DNA of 64,000 nt from positions 62,001 through 126,000 of the forward strand of contig DXDM01000036.1 of the NCBI GenBank assembly GCA_019115485.1. The letters are read 5' to 3'. The position numbers and the translations under genes are program-made. The notes below the pieces were generated by a model. That model was given only the letters and a program-made list of their open reading frames with translations. It was not told the DNA's origin and did no database searches. This DNA is from Candidatus Barnesiella excrementavium. GTDB taxonomy: Bacteria; Bacteroidota; Bacteroidia; Bacteroidales; Barnesiellaceae. Positions 28,733 to 37,075 of the stretch are shown one piece after another (position 1 is the stretch's first letter; the number at the start of each line of letters is the position of its first letter).

Positions 28733-30511
28733 TTAAATAGAGGTCGTCTTGCGGTGCAGCCACTGCTGTTCCTCTTCGTTGAGCATGGGGCTGAGCCGGT
28801 CGTATACCATTTCGTGGTAGTTGTTGAGCCATTCGATTTCCTTCTCGGTCATAATCGAGAGGTCGAGGGCCTCGGTGTCGAAGGGGAAGAGGGTGAGGGT
28901 CTCGAAGCGGTAGAACATGCCGAACTCGTTCTGGTAGTCGGGCACGGTGAGAATGAGGTTCTCACAGCGAATACCGTACTCGCCCGTGCGGTAGAGTCCC
29001 GGTTCGTTCGAGGTAATCATGCCCGGCATGAGCGGGGTGGGGTTCTCTTCGAGGCGAATGTTTTGCGGCCCCTCGTGCACGTTGAGGAAGTGCCCCACGC
29101 CGTGTCCCGTGCCGTGCAGGTAGTTGAGGTGGTCGTCCCACAGGAAGTGACGGGCCAGAGCGTCGAGCTGCGAGCCCCGTGTGCCTTGCGGAAAGTGACA
29201 GGTAGCCAGGGCGATGTGCCCCTTCATGACCAGCGTGAAATCGCGTTTCTGGCGAGGCGAGAGGTTGCCCAGCGAGATGGTGCGGGTGATGTCGGTCGTG
29301 CCGTCGAGGTATTGGGCCCCCGAGTCGATGAGCAGGAACCCGTGGGGGGCGATGGTGGCGTTGCTCTCGGGAGTGGCCGAGTAGTGGACAATGGCGCCGT
29401 GTTCGTTGAATCCGGCGATGGTGGCGAAACTCTCGCCCACGTACAGGTTCTGTTGCGAACGGTATTCGCGCAACTTTTCGGCAACGGTTATCTCGGTCAC
29501 CTTGCCGCTGTCGATATTCTGTTCGAGCCAGCGGAAGAAGCGTACGAGGGCGACACCGTCGCGAATCATCGCTTCGCGGGTACCGGCCAGCTGCGTCTCG
29601 TTCTTGATACTCTTCAACAGGGCGATGGGCGATTGTCCCGAAACCGATGTGGCGTTAAGCTTGTTTAATAAGGTGTAGTTGATTTTGTTGGTGTCGACGA
29701 ATACCTTCTTGTTGACGGGCAGGGCGGCCACAAAATCGAAGATGCTTTCGTAGGGCTTGATCTCGACGGCATTCTTGTCCAGATACTGGGCTACCGAATC
29801 GCCTATCTTGTCTTTGTCGATGAAGAGAATGCGGTGTGTGTCGTCGATATAGGCGTAGCAAACCACTACGGGGTTGCATTTCACGTCGTTGCCGCGGATA
29901 TTGAAGGCCCAGGCAATCTCGTCGAGGGCGGCCAGCAGCAAGGCCTCGGCACCAGCCTGGTGTACCTGCTCCATGATGCGGGTCATCTTGTCGGCTACCG
30001 ATTCGCCGCTATATTTCTCTTCGTGGATAAACACCTCGTTTTTGGGAATCGACGGACGATCTTCCCAAATGGAGTCGAACGGCGTGAAGTCGGTGACGAA
30101 GTGCAGCCCGTGTTTCTCGAAATTCTGTTTCATCTCGGCCGCCTTGGACGCGCCGAAGAGAGTCCCGTCGATAGCCACGGTAGCCCCCTGGGGTAACGTG
30201 TTCAAGAGCCATTGTTCGATGGTAGGGGTATCGGGCAGTCCCTCTTTGAAGAGCTCGAAGCCCGAGTCCTCCAACTGTTGAGCCGCTTGCAGGAAGTAAC
30301 GCGAGTCGGTCCACAGTCCGGCCCGGTTGGTGGTTACGACAGCCGTTCCGGCCGACCCGTTGAAGCCCGAAATCCAGGTACGTGCAGCCCAGTGGCTGGC
30401 ATAGTATTCGCTTTGGTGCGGATCGGTCCCCGGTATGATAAACGCGGTAATACCGGCTTTGCCCATCTCTTCGCGCAGGGCTTTCAGTCGGGGTAATGTC
30501 GATTTGCTCAT
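28733..30511 (-). CDS. Aminopeptidase P family protein (M24)
   Basis: Start MSKSTLPRLKALREEM; 'LLIDSGAQYLDGTTDITRT', 'HGTGHGVGHFLNVHEGP'. Confidence 0.95.
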   Translation of the reverse strand: MSKSTLPRLKALREEMGKAGITAFIIPGTDPHQSEYYASHWAARTWISGFNGSAGTAVVTTNRAGLWTDSRYFLQAAQQLEDSGFELFKEGLPDTPTIEQWLLNTLPQGATVAIDGTLFGASKAAEMKQNFEKHGLHFVTDFTPFDSIWEDRPSIPKNEVFIHEEKYSGESVADKMTRIMEQVHQAGAEALLLAALDEIAWAFNIRGNDVKCNPVVVCYAYIDDTHRILFIDKDKIGDSVAQYLDKNAVEIKPYESIFDFVAALPVNKKVFVDTNKINYTLLNKLNATSVSGQSPIALLKSIKNETQLAGTREAMIRDGVALVRFFRWLEQNIDSGKVTEITVAEKLREYRSQQNLYVGESFATIAGFNEHGAIVHYSATPESNATIAPHGFLLIDSGAQYLDGTTDITRTISLGNLSPRQKRDFTLVMKGHIALATCHFPQGTRGSQLDALARHFLWDDHLNYLHGTGHGVGHFLNVHEGPQNIRLEENPTPLMPGMITSNEPGLYRTGEYGIRCENLILTVPDYQNEFGMFYRFETLTLFPFDTEALDLSIMTEKEIEWLNNYHEMVYDRLSPMLNEEEQQWLHRKTTSI

Positions 30512-30687
30512 AATATCTCTATTTTTTGATGTGTATTCTATACTGTTGTATAATTGCTTGTAAAGGTAGTCATATTTGGTTAAATAAGACGATAAAAGGG
30601 TGTGAAAATATCGCAATGAAGATGAATGTCGATTGTGATGAATCGTTGAAAAAAATATCGATGCGATGTATTTTTAGCGGGCGAAAG

Positions 30688-30719
30688 TTTTGCTAATCAC
30701 AAAACAATCTATAATTTTG
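30688..30719 (+). promoter_or_regulatory. Bacteroidetes-type promoter upstream of rpsU
   Basis: -33 TTTTG (30688-30692), 19-nt spacer, -7 TAATTTTG (30712-30719); fits TTTG/TAnnTTTG. Confidence 0.75.
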
Positions 30720-30769
30720 CACCGCAATTATCTAAACAAGGAAATAAATAAACTAATATCTAAATAATT

Positions 30770-30961
30770 ATGATTATTGTTCCAGTAAAAGAAGGCGAAA
30801 ACATCGAAAAGGCTTTGAAGAAATTCAAACGGAAATTTGAAAAAACAGGTGTAATAAAAGAATTGCGCAACCGTCAGGCATTTGAAAAACCGTCGGTAAC
30901 GAACCGTAAAAAGATGATGCGGGCTATCTATATTCAGAAGCTCCATCAAAACGAAGAGTAA
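30770..30961 (+). CDS. rpsU: 30S ribosomal protein S21
   Basis: 63 aa, 'IIVPVKEGENIEKALKKFKRKFEKTGVIKELRNRQAFEKPS'. Confidence 0.97.
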   Translation: MIIVPVKEGENIEKALKKFKRKFEKTGVIKELRNRQAFEKPSVTNRKKMMRAIYIQKLHQNEE

Positions 30962-31038
30962 TTTTTTTTATTCCCGGCAGATATTGGATTTTTCAATAAT
31001 TTCCCTTATATTCGTAGCGTAAGTAAAAGCTACGAGTT

Positions 31039-31920
31039 ATGCTGGTCGAATCGTTTTTAAGATATATCCGGTATGAGAAGAATCTTTCTACTCATACCGT
31101 ATTGTCATATAAAAACGATTTGTTTCAGTTTAAAGAGTTCCTTGAAACCCTGGTTTCGGGGCGCGAATTGCAACAGGTGACGCCCGAAGATGTGAGGGAG
31201 TGGATAGCCTCCTTGTCGGAGGCTGGCATGTCGGCCCGCACCGTTTCGCGCAAGGTCTCCTCGTTGCGGGCGTTCTACCGTTACCTGATGGCGCAGTCGG
31301 TGATTGCCGGCAGTCCGGTAAAAGAGGTGCGGGTGCCCAAGGTGAGGAAGAAGCTGCCGGTCTATCTGCGGCGCGACACGATGGACGAACTGCTCGATGA
31401 TGTGGAGTATGGCAACGATTTTGAAGACGTACGCAACAAGTTGATTATCGAGATGTTCTACAATACAGGTATCCGTCGGGCCGAGCTGATAGGCCTGCAT
31501 GATGACGATGTGCGGGAAGGAGAGATAAAGGTAACCGGCAAGCGAAACAAGCAGCGCCTGGTGCCATACGGCCCGGAATTGGCGTCGCTGATTGCCGATT
31601 ATCGAAAGGCACGGCGGGAGGCCGGGTTTGATCGTTCCGACTATTTCTTTATAAAGAAAGACGGAGAGCCCCTTTATCCGCAACTGGTCTATCGAGTGGT
31701 CAAGCGAGCCCTGTCGCAGGTATGCACGCTGGAGAAAAAAAGTCCGCACGTGTTGCGTCACACCTTTGCCTCGGTCATGCTCAACAACGGGGCCGGCCTC
31801 AATAGCGTCAAGGAGCTGCTAGGGCATCATTCATTGGCTTCAACCGAAGTATATACGCATATAACGTTTGAAGAGCTAAAACAAAGTTATAACCAGGCTT
31901 TCCCCAAAAGGAAGCCATAA
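31039..31920 (+). CDS. XerC-like tyrosine recombinase
   Basis: N-terminal SAM-like domain; 'TGIRRAELIGL', 'HVLRHTFASVMLNNGAGLNSVKELLGHHSLASTEVYTH'. Confidence 0.95.
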   Translation: MLVESFLRYIRYEKNLSTHTVLSYKNDLFQFKEFLETLVSGRELQQVTPEDVREWIASLSEAGMSARTVSRKVSSLRAFYRYLMAQSVIAGSPVKEVRVPKVRKKLPVYLRRDTMDELLDDVEYGNDFEDVRNKLIIEMFYNTGIRRAELIGLHDDDVREGEIKVTGKRNKQRLVPYGPELASLIADYRKARREAGFDRSDYFFIKKDGEPLYPQLVYRVVKRALSQVCTLEKKSPHVLRHTFASVMLNNGAGLNSVKELLGHHSLASTEVYTHITFEELKQSYNQAFPKRKP

Positions 31921-31934
31921 AAAAAGGAGGGAAT

Positions 31935-32237
31935 ATGGAAGTTCGTATTCAAGCTATTCATTTCGACGCATCGGAGAAATTGGAAAAATTCATTCAGAAG
32001 AAGGTGTCCAAACTAGAACAATATTACGACGGCATCATCGCCGTAGAGGTTTCGTTGAAGGTGGTAAAGCCTGAAACCGCACAAAATAAAGAAGCCGGTA
32101 TAAAAGTTCTCATTCCGCGCAACGAGGCCGTATTCTCGAGCAAAGTCGCTGATTCTTTTGAAGAAGCAGTCGATGTTGCTGTCGATGCCTTGGCCAAGCA
32201 GTTGGTGAAGTCCAAAGAAAAGATGAGAGAAAAGTAA
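31935..32237 (+). CDS. hpf: Ribosome hibernation promoting factor/RaiA family
   Basis: 100 aa; 'MEVRIQAIHFDASEKLEKFIQKKVSKLEQYYDGIIAVEVSLKV'. Confidence 0.93.
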   Translation: MEVRIQAIHFDASEKLEKFIQKKVSKLEQYYDGIIAVEVSLKVVKPETAQNKEAGIKVLIPRNEAVFSSKVADSFEEAVDVAVDALAKQLVKSKEKMREK

Positions 32238-32254
32238 AAAAAATGTACTGATAT

Positions 32255-32285
32255 TTTTGTAGTTTAAAATTAATGCCTAAATTTG
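32255..32285 (+). promoter_or_regulatory. Bacteroidetes-type promoter upstream of the tRNA-tuf cluster
   Basis: TTTTG (32255-32259), 18-nt spacer, TAAATTTG (32278-32285). Confidence 0.75.
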
Positions 32286-32328
32286 CACCCGTTTCTCACC
32301 GACACGCAGCGTGACAAGCGGGTGCAAA
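32282..32328 (+). repeat. 10-bp perfect inverted repeat overlapping the -7 element of the tRNA-tuf promoter
   Basis: TTTGCACCCG (32282-32291) and CGGGTGCAAA (32319-32328). Confidence 0.85.
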
Positions 32329-32402
32329 ATTGTCCCGGAAAAAGAAACGGAGCTAGTCGGACGGCAGGGCAGAGGCCTTCGTCGGAGAGGCGAAAAGAAA
32401 AT

Positions 32403-32485
32403 GGGCAAATACCAGAGTGGCCAAATGGGGCAGACTGTAAATCTGCTGGCTTACGCCTTCGGTGGTTCGAATCCATCTTTGCCCA
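32403..32485 (+). tRNA. tRNA-Tyr (GTA)
   Basis: Acceptor GGGCAAA/TTTGCCC; anticodon loop CTGTAAA; long variable arm; TTCGAAT T-loop. Confidence 0.95.
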
Positions 32486-32495
32486 CGTAGAGATT

Positions 32496-32568
32496 GCGGA
32501 AGTAGCTCAGTTGATAGAGCATCAGCCTTCCAAGCTGAGGGTCGCGAGTTTGAGCCTCGTCTTCCGCT
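32496..32568 (+). tRNA. tRNA-Gly (TCC)
   Basis: Acceptor GCGGAAG/CTTCCGC; anticodon loop CTTCCAA. Confidence 0.95.
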
Positions 32569-32584
32569 CGAAAAAGAAATTATT

Positions 32585-32659
<75 letters not shown>

Positions 32660-32701
32660 AGTTTTTAGAAACGCTAATCATTTTATAAAAAATACAAAAC
32701 T

Positions 32702-33886
32702 ATGGCAAAAGAACAGTTTCAACGTACCAAACCCCACGTAAACATTGGTACTATTGGTCACGTAGACCACGGTAAAACGACCTTGACCGCCGCCATTACG
32801 ATGGTTCTTGCAAAGAAAGGTCTTTCGGAAATGCGCTCGTTCGACTCGATCGATAACGCACCTGAAGAGAAAGAACGTGGTATCACAATTAATACTTCGC
32901 ACGTAGAATATGAAACTGCAAACCGTCACTATGCACACGTTGACTGCCCGGGCCACGCCGACTATGTAAAGAACATGGTAACCGGTGCTGCTCAGATGGA
33001 CGGTGCTATTATCGTAGTTGCAGCAACTGATGGTCCTATGCCTCAAACTCGTGAGCACATCTTGTTGGCCCGTCAGGTGAACGTGCCTCGTATCGTTGTG
33101 TTCCTGAACAAATGTGATATGGTAGACGACGAAGAGATGCTCGAACTCGTTGAAATGGAGATGAGAGAGTTGCTCAACGCCTATGAATATGATGGTGACA
33201 ACACGCCTATTATCCGTGGCTCTGCTCTGGGTGCCTTGAACGGCGAACCCAAATGGGAAGAGAAAATCATGGAGTTGATGGATGCCGTAGATACTTGGAT
33301 TCCTCTGCCTCCGCGTGATGTTGATAAACCCTTCTTGATGCCTGTTGAGGACGTATTCTCGATCACTGGTCGTGGTACTGTTGCTACGGGTCGTATTGAA
33401 GCCGGTCGCGTAAAAGTTGGCGACGAGGTACAAATCCTGGGCTTGGGTGCCGACAAGAAATCGGTTGTAACCGGTGTTGAGATGTTCCGTAAGATCCTCG
33501 ACGAAGGTGAAGCTGGTGATAACGTAGGTCTGTTGCTCCGTGGTATCGACAAGAACGAAATCAAACGTGGTATGGTAATCTGCCACCCGGGACAAGTAAA
33601 ACCCCACTCGGAATTCAAAGCTCAAGTTTATATCTTGAAGAAAGAAGAAGGTGGTCGTCACACTCCGTTCCACAACCACTACCGTCCTCAGTTCTACATC
33701 CGTACGCTTGACGTAACGGGCGAAATCACTCTCCCCGAAGGTGTAGAAATGGTAATGCCTGGTGACCACGTAACCATCAACGTGAAACTTATCACGCCGG
33801 TTGCTTGCGACAAAGGTCTGCGTTTCGCAATCCGTGAAGGTGGTCGTACGGTAGGTTCGGGTCAAATCACCGAAATCCTCGACTAA
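32702..33886 (+). CDS. tuf: Elongation factor Tu
   Basis: '[33 protein letters not shown]'. Confidence 0.99.
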   Translation: MAKEQFQRTKPHVNIGTIGHVDHGKTTLTAAITMVLAKKGLSEMRSFDSIDNAPEEKERGITINTSHVEYETANRHYAHVDCPGHADYVKNMVTGAAQMDGAIIVVAATDGPMPQTREHILLARQVNVPRIVVFLNKCDMVDDEEMLELVEMEMRELLNAYEYDGDNTPIIRGSALGALNGEPKWEEKIMELMDAVDTWIPLPPRDVDKPFLMPVEDVFSITGRGTVATGRIEAGRVKVGDEVQILGLGADKKSVVTGVEMFRKILDEGEAGDNVGLLLRGIDKNEIKRGMVICHPGQVKPHSEFKAQVYILKKEEGGRHTPFHNHYRPQFYIRTLDVTGEITLPEGVEMVMPGDHVTINVKLITPVACDKGLRFAIREGGRTVGSGQITEILD

Positions 33887-33920
33887 TATTCCACACGAAT
33901 TTAGTACAGTAAAATCATAG

Positions 33921-33948
33921 AAATCAGCCCTCACGCGGGGCTGATTTT
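33921..33948 (+). terminator. Intrinsic terminator after tuf
   Basis: AATCAGCCC-tcacgc-GGGGCTGATTTT. Confidence 0.9.
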
Positions 33949-33950
33949 AT

Positions 33951-34023
33951 ACGGGTCTAGCTCAGTTGGTAGAGCACTGGTCTCCAAAACCAGGTGTCGG
34001 GAGTTCGAGTCTCTCGACCCGTG
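33951..34023 (+). tRNA. tRNA-Trp (CCA)
   Basis: Acceptor ACGGGTC/GACCCGT; anticodon loop CTCCAAA. Confidence 0.95.
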
Positions 34024-34040
34024 CAAAACTTAATGAAGCA

Positions 34041-34238
34041 ATGAAGAAATTGAAAATACTTGCCGATATCCAGGATTCTTACAATGAACTGGTTCATAAA
34101 GTATCTTGGCCTACCAAATCGGAGTTGGCAAATAGCGCTGTGGTGGTTATGTTCGCTTCCCTTATTATCGCCATCGTGATATTTGCAATGGACCAATGTA
34201 TCGACAAAATCATGCACCTTATTTACGGAGGTTTTTAA
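34041..34238 (+). CDS. secE: Preprotein translocase subunit SecE
   Basis: 'MKKLKILADIQDSYNELVHKVSWPTKSELANSAVVV', single TM; precedes nusG. Confidence 0.95.
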   Translation: MKKLKILADIQDSYNELVHKVSWPTKSELANSAVVVMFASLIIAIVIFAMDQCIDKIMHLIYGGF

Positions 34239-34254
34239 TTAGGGAGGTAAATCA

Positions 34255-34800
34255 ATGTCTGAAGAAAAAAGAGGCTGGTACGTACTGCGTGCCATAAGCG
34301 GAAAAGAGAACAAGGTCAAAGAAGTTCTTGATGCTGAAATCAAGAATACTGATCTTGGCAATTACGTATTTCAGGTCTTGATACCTACCGAAAAAGTCTA
34401 TACCGTACGTAACGGTAAAAAAGTGGTAAAGGAGAAAAACCTTTACTCGGGCTATGTTTTTGTTGAAGCCATCTTAGTAGGCGAGGTGATTCACCACCTG
34501 CGCAACACCACCAACGTGATTGATTTCCTGGGTGGAAAATCCAACCAGCCGGAGCCCTTGCGGCCTTCGGAGGTTAATCGCATGTTGGGGGCTGTGGACG
34601 AAATGCAAGAAGTAGGCGACGAGCCCGCTGTTGTATATCACGTAGGCGAAACGGTAAAAGTAAACTATGGCCCCTTCAACGGGTTCAGTGGAATTATCGA
34701 AGAGGTGAACAACGAGAAGAAGAAGCTCAAAGTGATGGTCAAGATTTTCGGTCGCAAGACTCCGTTGGAACTGGAAAATTCGCAAGTAGAGCGGGAGTAA
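34255..34800 (+). CDS. nusG: Transcription termination/antitermination protein NusG
   Basis: 'RGWYVLRAISGKENKVKEVL', KOW motif 'GPFNGFSGIIEEV'. Confidence 0.97.
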   Translation: MSEEKRGWYVLRAISGKENKVKEVLDAEIKNTDLGNYVFQVLIPTEKVYTVRNGKKVVKEKNLYSGYVFVEAILVGEVIHHLRNTTNVIDFLGGKSNQPEPLRPSEVNRMLGAVDEMQEVGDEPAVVYHVGETVKVNYGPFNGFSGIIEEVNNEKKKLKVMVKIFGRKTPLELENSQVERE

Positions 34801-34861
34801 TACAAGAGGTTACGCGCTTGTATGAATCCTCGGTATTTTAATAATATCAAAATTAAAAACA

Positions 34862-35305
34862 ATGGCTAAAGAAATTGCTGGACAAATCAAATTACAGATT
34901 AAAGGTGGTGCAGCAAACCCCTCTCCTCCCGTAGGACCTGCTCTGGGTTCCAAGGGTATAAACATCATGGAGTTTTGCAAGCAATTTAATGCCCGTACCC
35001 AAGACAAGGCCGGTAAAATTCTGCCGGTTGTCATCACCTATTACAGCGACAAGTCGTTCGACTTCGTCGTTAAGACGCCTCCCGTAGCCATTCAGGTTAT
35101 GGAAGCCGCCAAGGTAAAAGGTGGTTCGGCCGAGCCCAACCGTAAGAAAGTGGGCGAGATTACTTGGGATCAGGTAAAAGCAATCGCCGAGGACAAAATG
35201 GTTGACTTGAACTGTTTTACCGTAGAATCGGCCATGCGCATGGTTGCTGGTACAGCGAGAAGTATGGGTATCACCGTAAAAGGGGAATTCCCGGTAAATA
35301 ACTAA
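34862..35305 (+). CDS. rplK: 50S ribosomal protein L11
   Basis: '[41 protein letters not shown]'. Confidence 0.98.
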   Translation: MAKEIAGQIKLQIKGGAANPSPPVGPALGSKGINIMEFCKQFNARTQDKAGKILPVVITYYSDKSFDFVVKTPPVAIQVMEAAKVKGGSAEPNRKKVGEITWDQVKAIAEDKMVDLNCFTVESAMRMVAGTARSMGITVKGEFPVNN

Positions 35306-35320
35306 TAAACTTCAATTGAA

Positions 35321-36019
35321 ATGGGTAAACTGACAAAAAATCAAAAGTTAGCTTTAGCAAAGATTGAAGCAGGGAAGGCCTACTCACTCAGCGAGGCATC
35401 TCAGTTGGTAAAAGATGTTACCTTTACCAAGTTCGACGCATCGCTTGATATTGATGTACGCTTGGGTGTTGACCCTCGTAAAGCCAATCAGATGGTTCGT
35501 GGCGTCGTATCGTTGCCTCACGGAACCGGTAAGCAAGTACGTGTATTGGTGCTCTGTACGCCCGATGCCGAGGCTGCTGCCAAAGAAGCCGGTGCCGACT
35601 ATGTAGGACTCGACGAATATATCGAGAAAATCAAAGGTGGTTGGACCGATATCGACGTAATCATTACGATGCCTGCTATCATGGGTAAAATCGGTGCTCT
35701 GGGTCGTGTTTTGGGCCCCCGTGGCTTGATGCCTAACCCCAAGAGCGGTACGGTTACTACCGATGTGGCTAAAGCTGTAAAAGAAGTAAAACAAGGTAAG
35801 ATCGACTTCAAAGTCGACAAGAACGGTATAGTACATGCCTCTATTGGTAAGATTTCGTTTGCTGCCGAGCAGATTCGCGACAACGCAAAAGAGTTTGTCT
35901 CGACGTTGATCAAATTGAAACCTACTGCTGCTAAGGGTGCTTATATCAAGAGTATTTATCTTTCGAGTACAATGAGCCCGGGTATCAAGATTGATCCCAA
36001 ATCAGTTGACGAGAACTAA
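35321..36019 (+). CDS. rplA: 50S ribosomal protein L1
   Basis: '[26 protein letters not shown]'. Confidence 0.98.
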   Translation: MGKLTKNQKLALAKIEAGKAYSLSEASQLVKDVTFTKFDASLDIDVRLGVDPRKANQMVRGVVSLPHGTGKQVRVLVLCTPDAEAAAKEAGADYVGLDEYIEKIKGGWTDIDVIITMPAIMGKIGALGRVLGPRGLMPNPKSGTVTTDVAKAVKEVKQGKIDFKVDKNGIVHASIGKISFAAEQIRDNAKEFVSTLIKLKPTAAKGAYIKSIYLSSTMSPGIKIDPKSVDEN

Positions 36020-36030
36020 AATTAGGAATT

Positions 36031-36546
36031 ATGAGAAAGGAAGATAAAGGCACTATTATTGCACAAATAGCAGACACTGTAAAGGAGTACAGCTGCTTCT
36101 ACCTCGCTGAAACTGCTACGTTGAATGCCGAAAAGACCAGCAATCTGCGTCGCGCATGTTTCAAAGAAGGTATCAAAATGATGGTTGTAAAGAACGCTTT
36201 GCTGCACAAGGCTCTCGAAGGACTCGATGCCGACTATACGCCTCTGTATGGTGCATTGAAGGGTTCTACAACAATGTTCTTCTCGAATGTAGGTAACGCT
36301 CCGGCCAAACTGATCAAGGAATTCAGAAAAACTTCTGAGGACCTCGTCTTGAAAGCCGCTTATGTAGAAGAAGGTTTCTATCTCGGCGCCGATCAGTTGG
36401 ATACGCTGGTTGCCATCAAGAGCAAAAACGAACTTATTGCTGACGTTATCGCCCTCTTGCAGTCTCCTGCCAAGAACGTGGTATCGGCTCTTCAGTCAGG
36501 CGGTTCGACCCTCCATGGAGTATTGCAGACTCTATCAGAAAGATAA
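36031..36546 (+). CDS. rplJ: 50S ribosomal protein L10
   Basis: Synteny and L10-like 'MMVVKNALLHKALEG'. Confidence 0.96.
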   Translation: MRKEDKGTIIAQIADTVKEYSCFYLAETATLNAEKTSNLRRACFKEGIKMMVVKNALLHKALEGLDADYTPLYGALKGSTTMFFSNVGNAPAKLIKEFRKTSEDLVLKAAYVEEGFYLGADQLDTLVAIKSKNELIADVIALLQSPAKNVVSALQSGGSTLHGVLQTLSER

Positions 36547-36597
36547 CTTTTTATACAAAAACATTATTACGAATAATAACATTTAATTCATACAAAA

Positions 36598-36972
36598 ATG
36601 GCAGATTTGAAAGTTTTTGCAGAACAATTAGTTAACTTGACCGTAAAGGAAGTAAACGAACTTGCTCAAATTTTGAAAGACGAATATGGTATTGAACCTG
36701 CTGCTGCAGCTGTTGCTGTTGCCGCTGCTCCCGCTGCCGGCGGAGCTGCTGCTGAGGAAAAAACATCGTTCGATGTAGTTCTGAAAGCTGCTGGTGCAAA
36801 TAAACTGGCTATCGTTAAATTGGTGAAAGAACTCACCGGCCTTGGTTTGAAAGAGGCCAAAGACCTCGTAGATGGTGCTCCTAACAACATCAAGGAAGGT
36901 CTTGCTAAAGCTGATGCTGAAGCTCTGAAAAAACAACTCGAAGACGCTGGAGCAGAAGTTGAACTTAAATAA
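36598..36972 (+). CDS. rplL: 50S ribosomal protein L7/L12
   Basis: '[43 protein letters not shown]'. Confidence 0.98.
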   Translation: MADLKVFAEQLVNLTVKEVNELAQILKDEYGIEPAAAAVAVAAAPAAGGAAAEEKTSFDVVLKAAGANKLAIVKLVKELTGLGLKEAKDLVDGAPNNIKEGLAKADAEALKKQLEDAGAEVELK

Positions 36973-36995
36973 TATATCTGGTAATCAGATAGGTT

Positions 36996-37034
36996 GGTTA
37001 AGAATCATCTTAGTCGGTGATTCTTAACCTTTTT
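36996..37034 (+). terminator. Intrinsic terminator/attenuator between rplL and rpoB
   Basis: GGTTAAGAATCA-tcttagtcgg-TGATTCTTAACC-TTTTT. Confidence 0.9.
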
Positions 37035-37075
37035 GTGTATATATTTTTAATTAAGTTCACTTAATCCATTTTTAA

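Noticed and set aside
31039-31920. Tyrosine recombinase as a sign of an integrated element
   Set aside because: XerC-like, flanked by rpsU and hpf in a housekeeping context, no composition shift or att-like repeats around it.
32678-33934. 418-aa minus-strand ORF covering tuf
   Set aside because: Antisense to EF-Tu, spanning the gene and its terminator; no domain.
36020-36030. L10-type autoregulatory leader before rplJ
   Set aside because: Only 11 bp between rplA and rplJ, too short for a leader.
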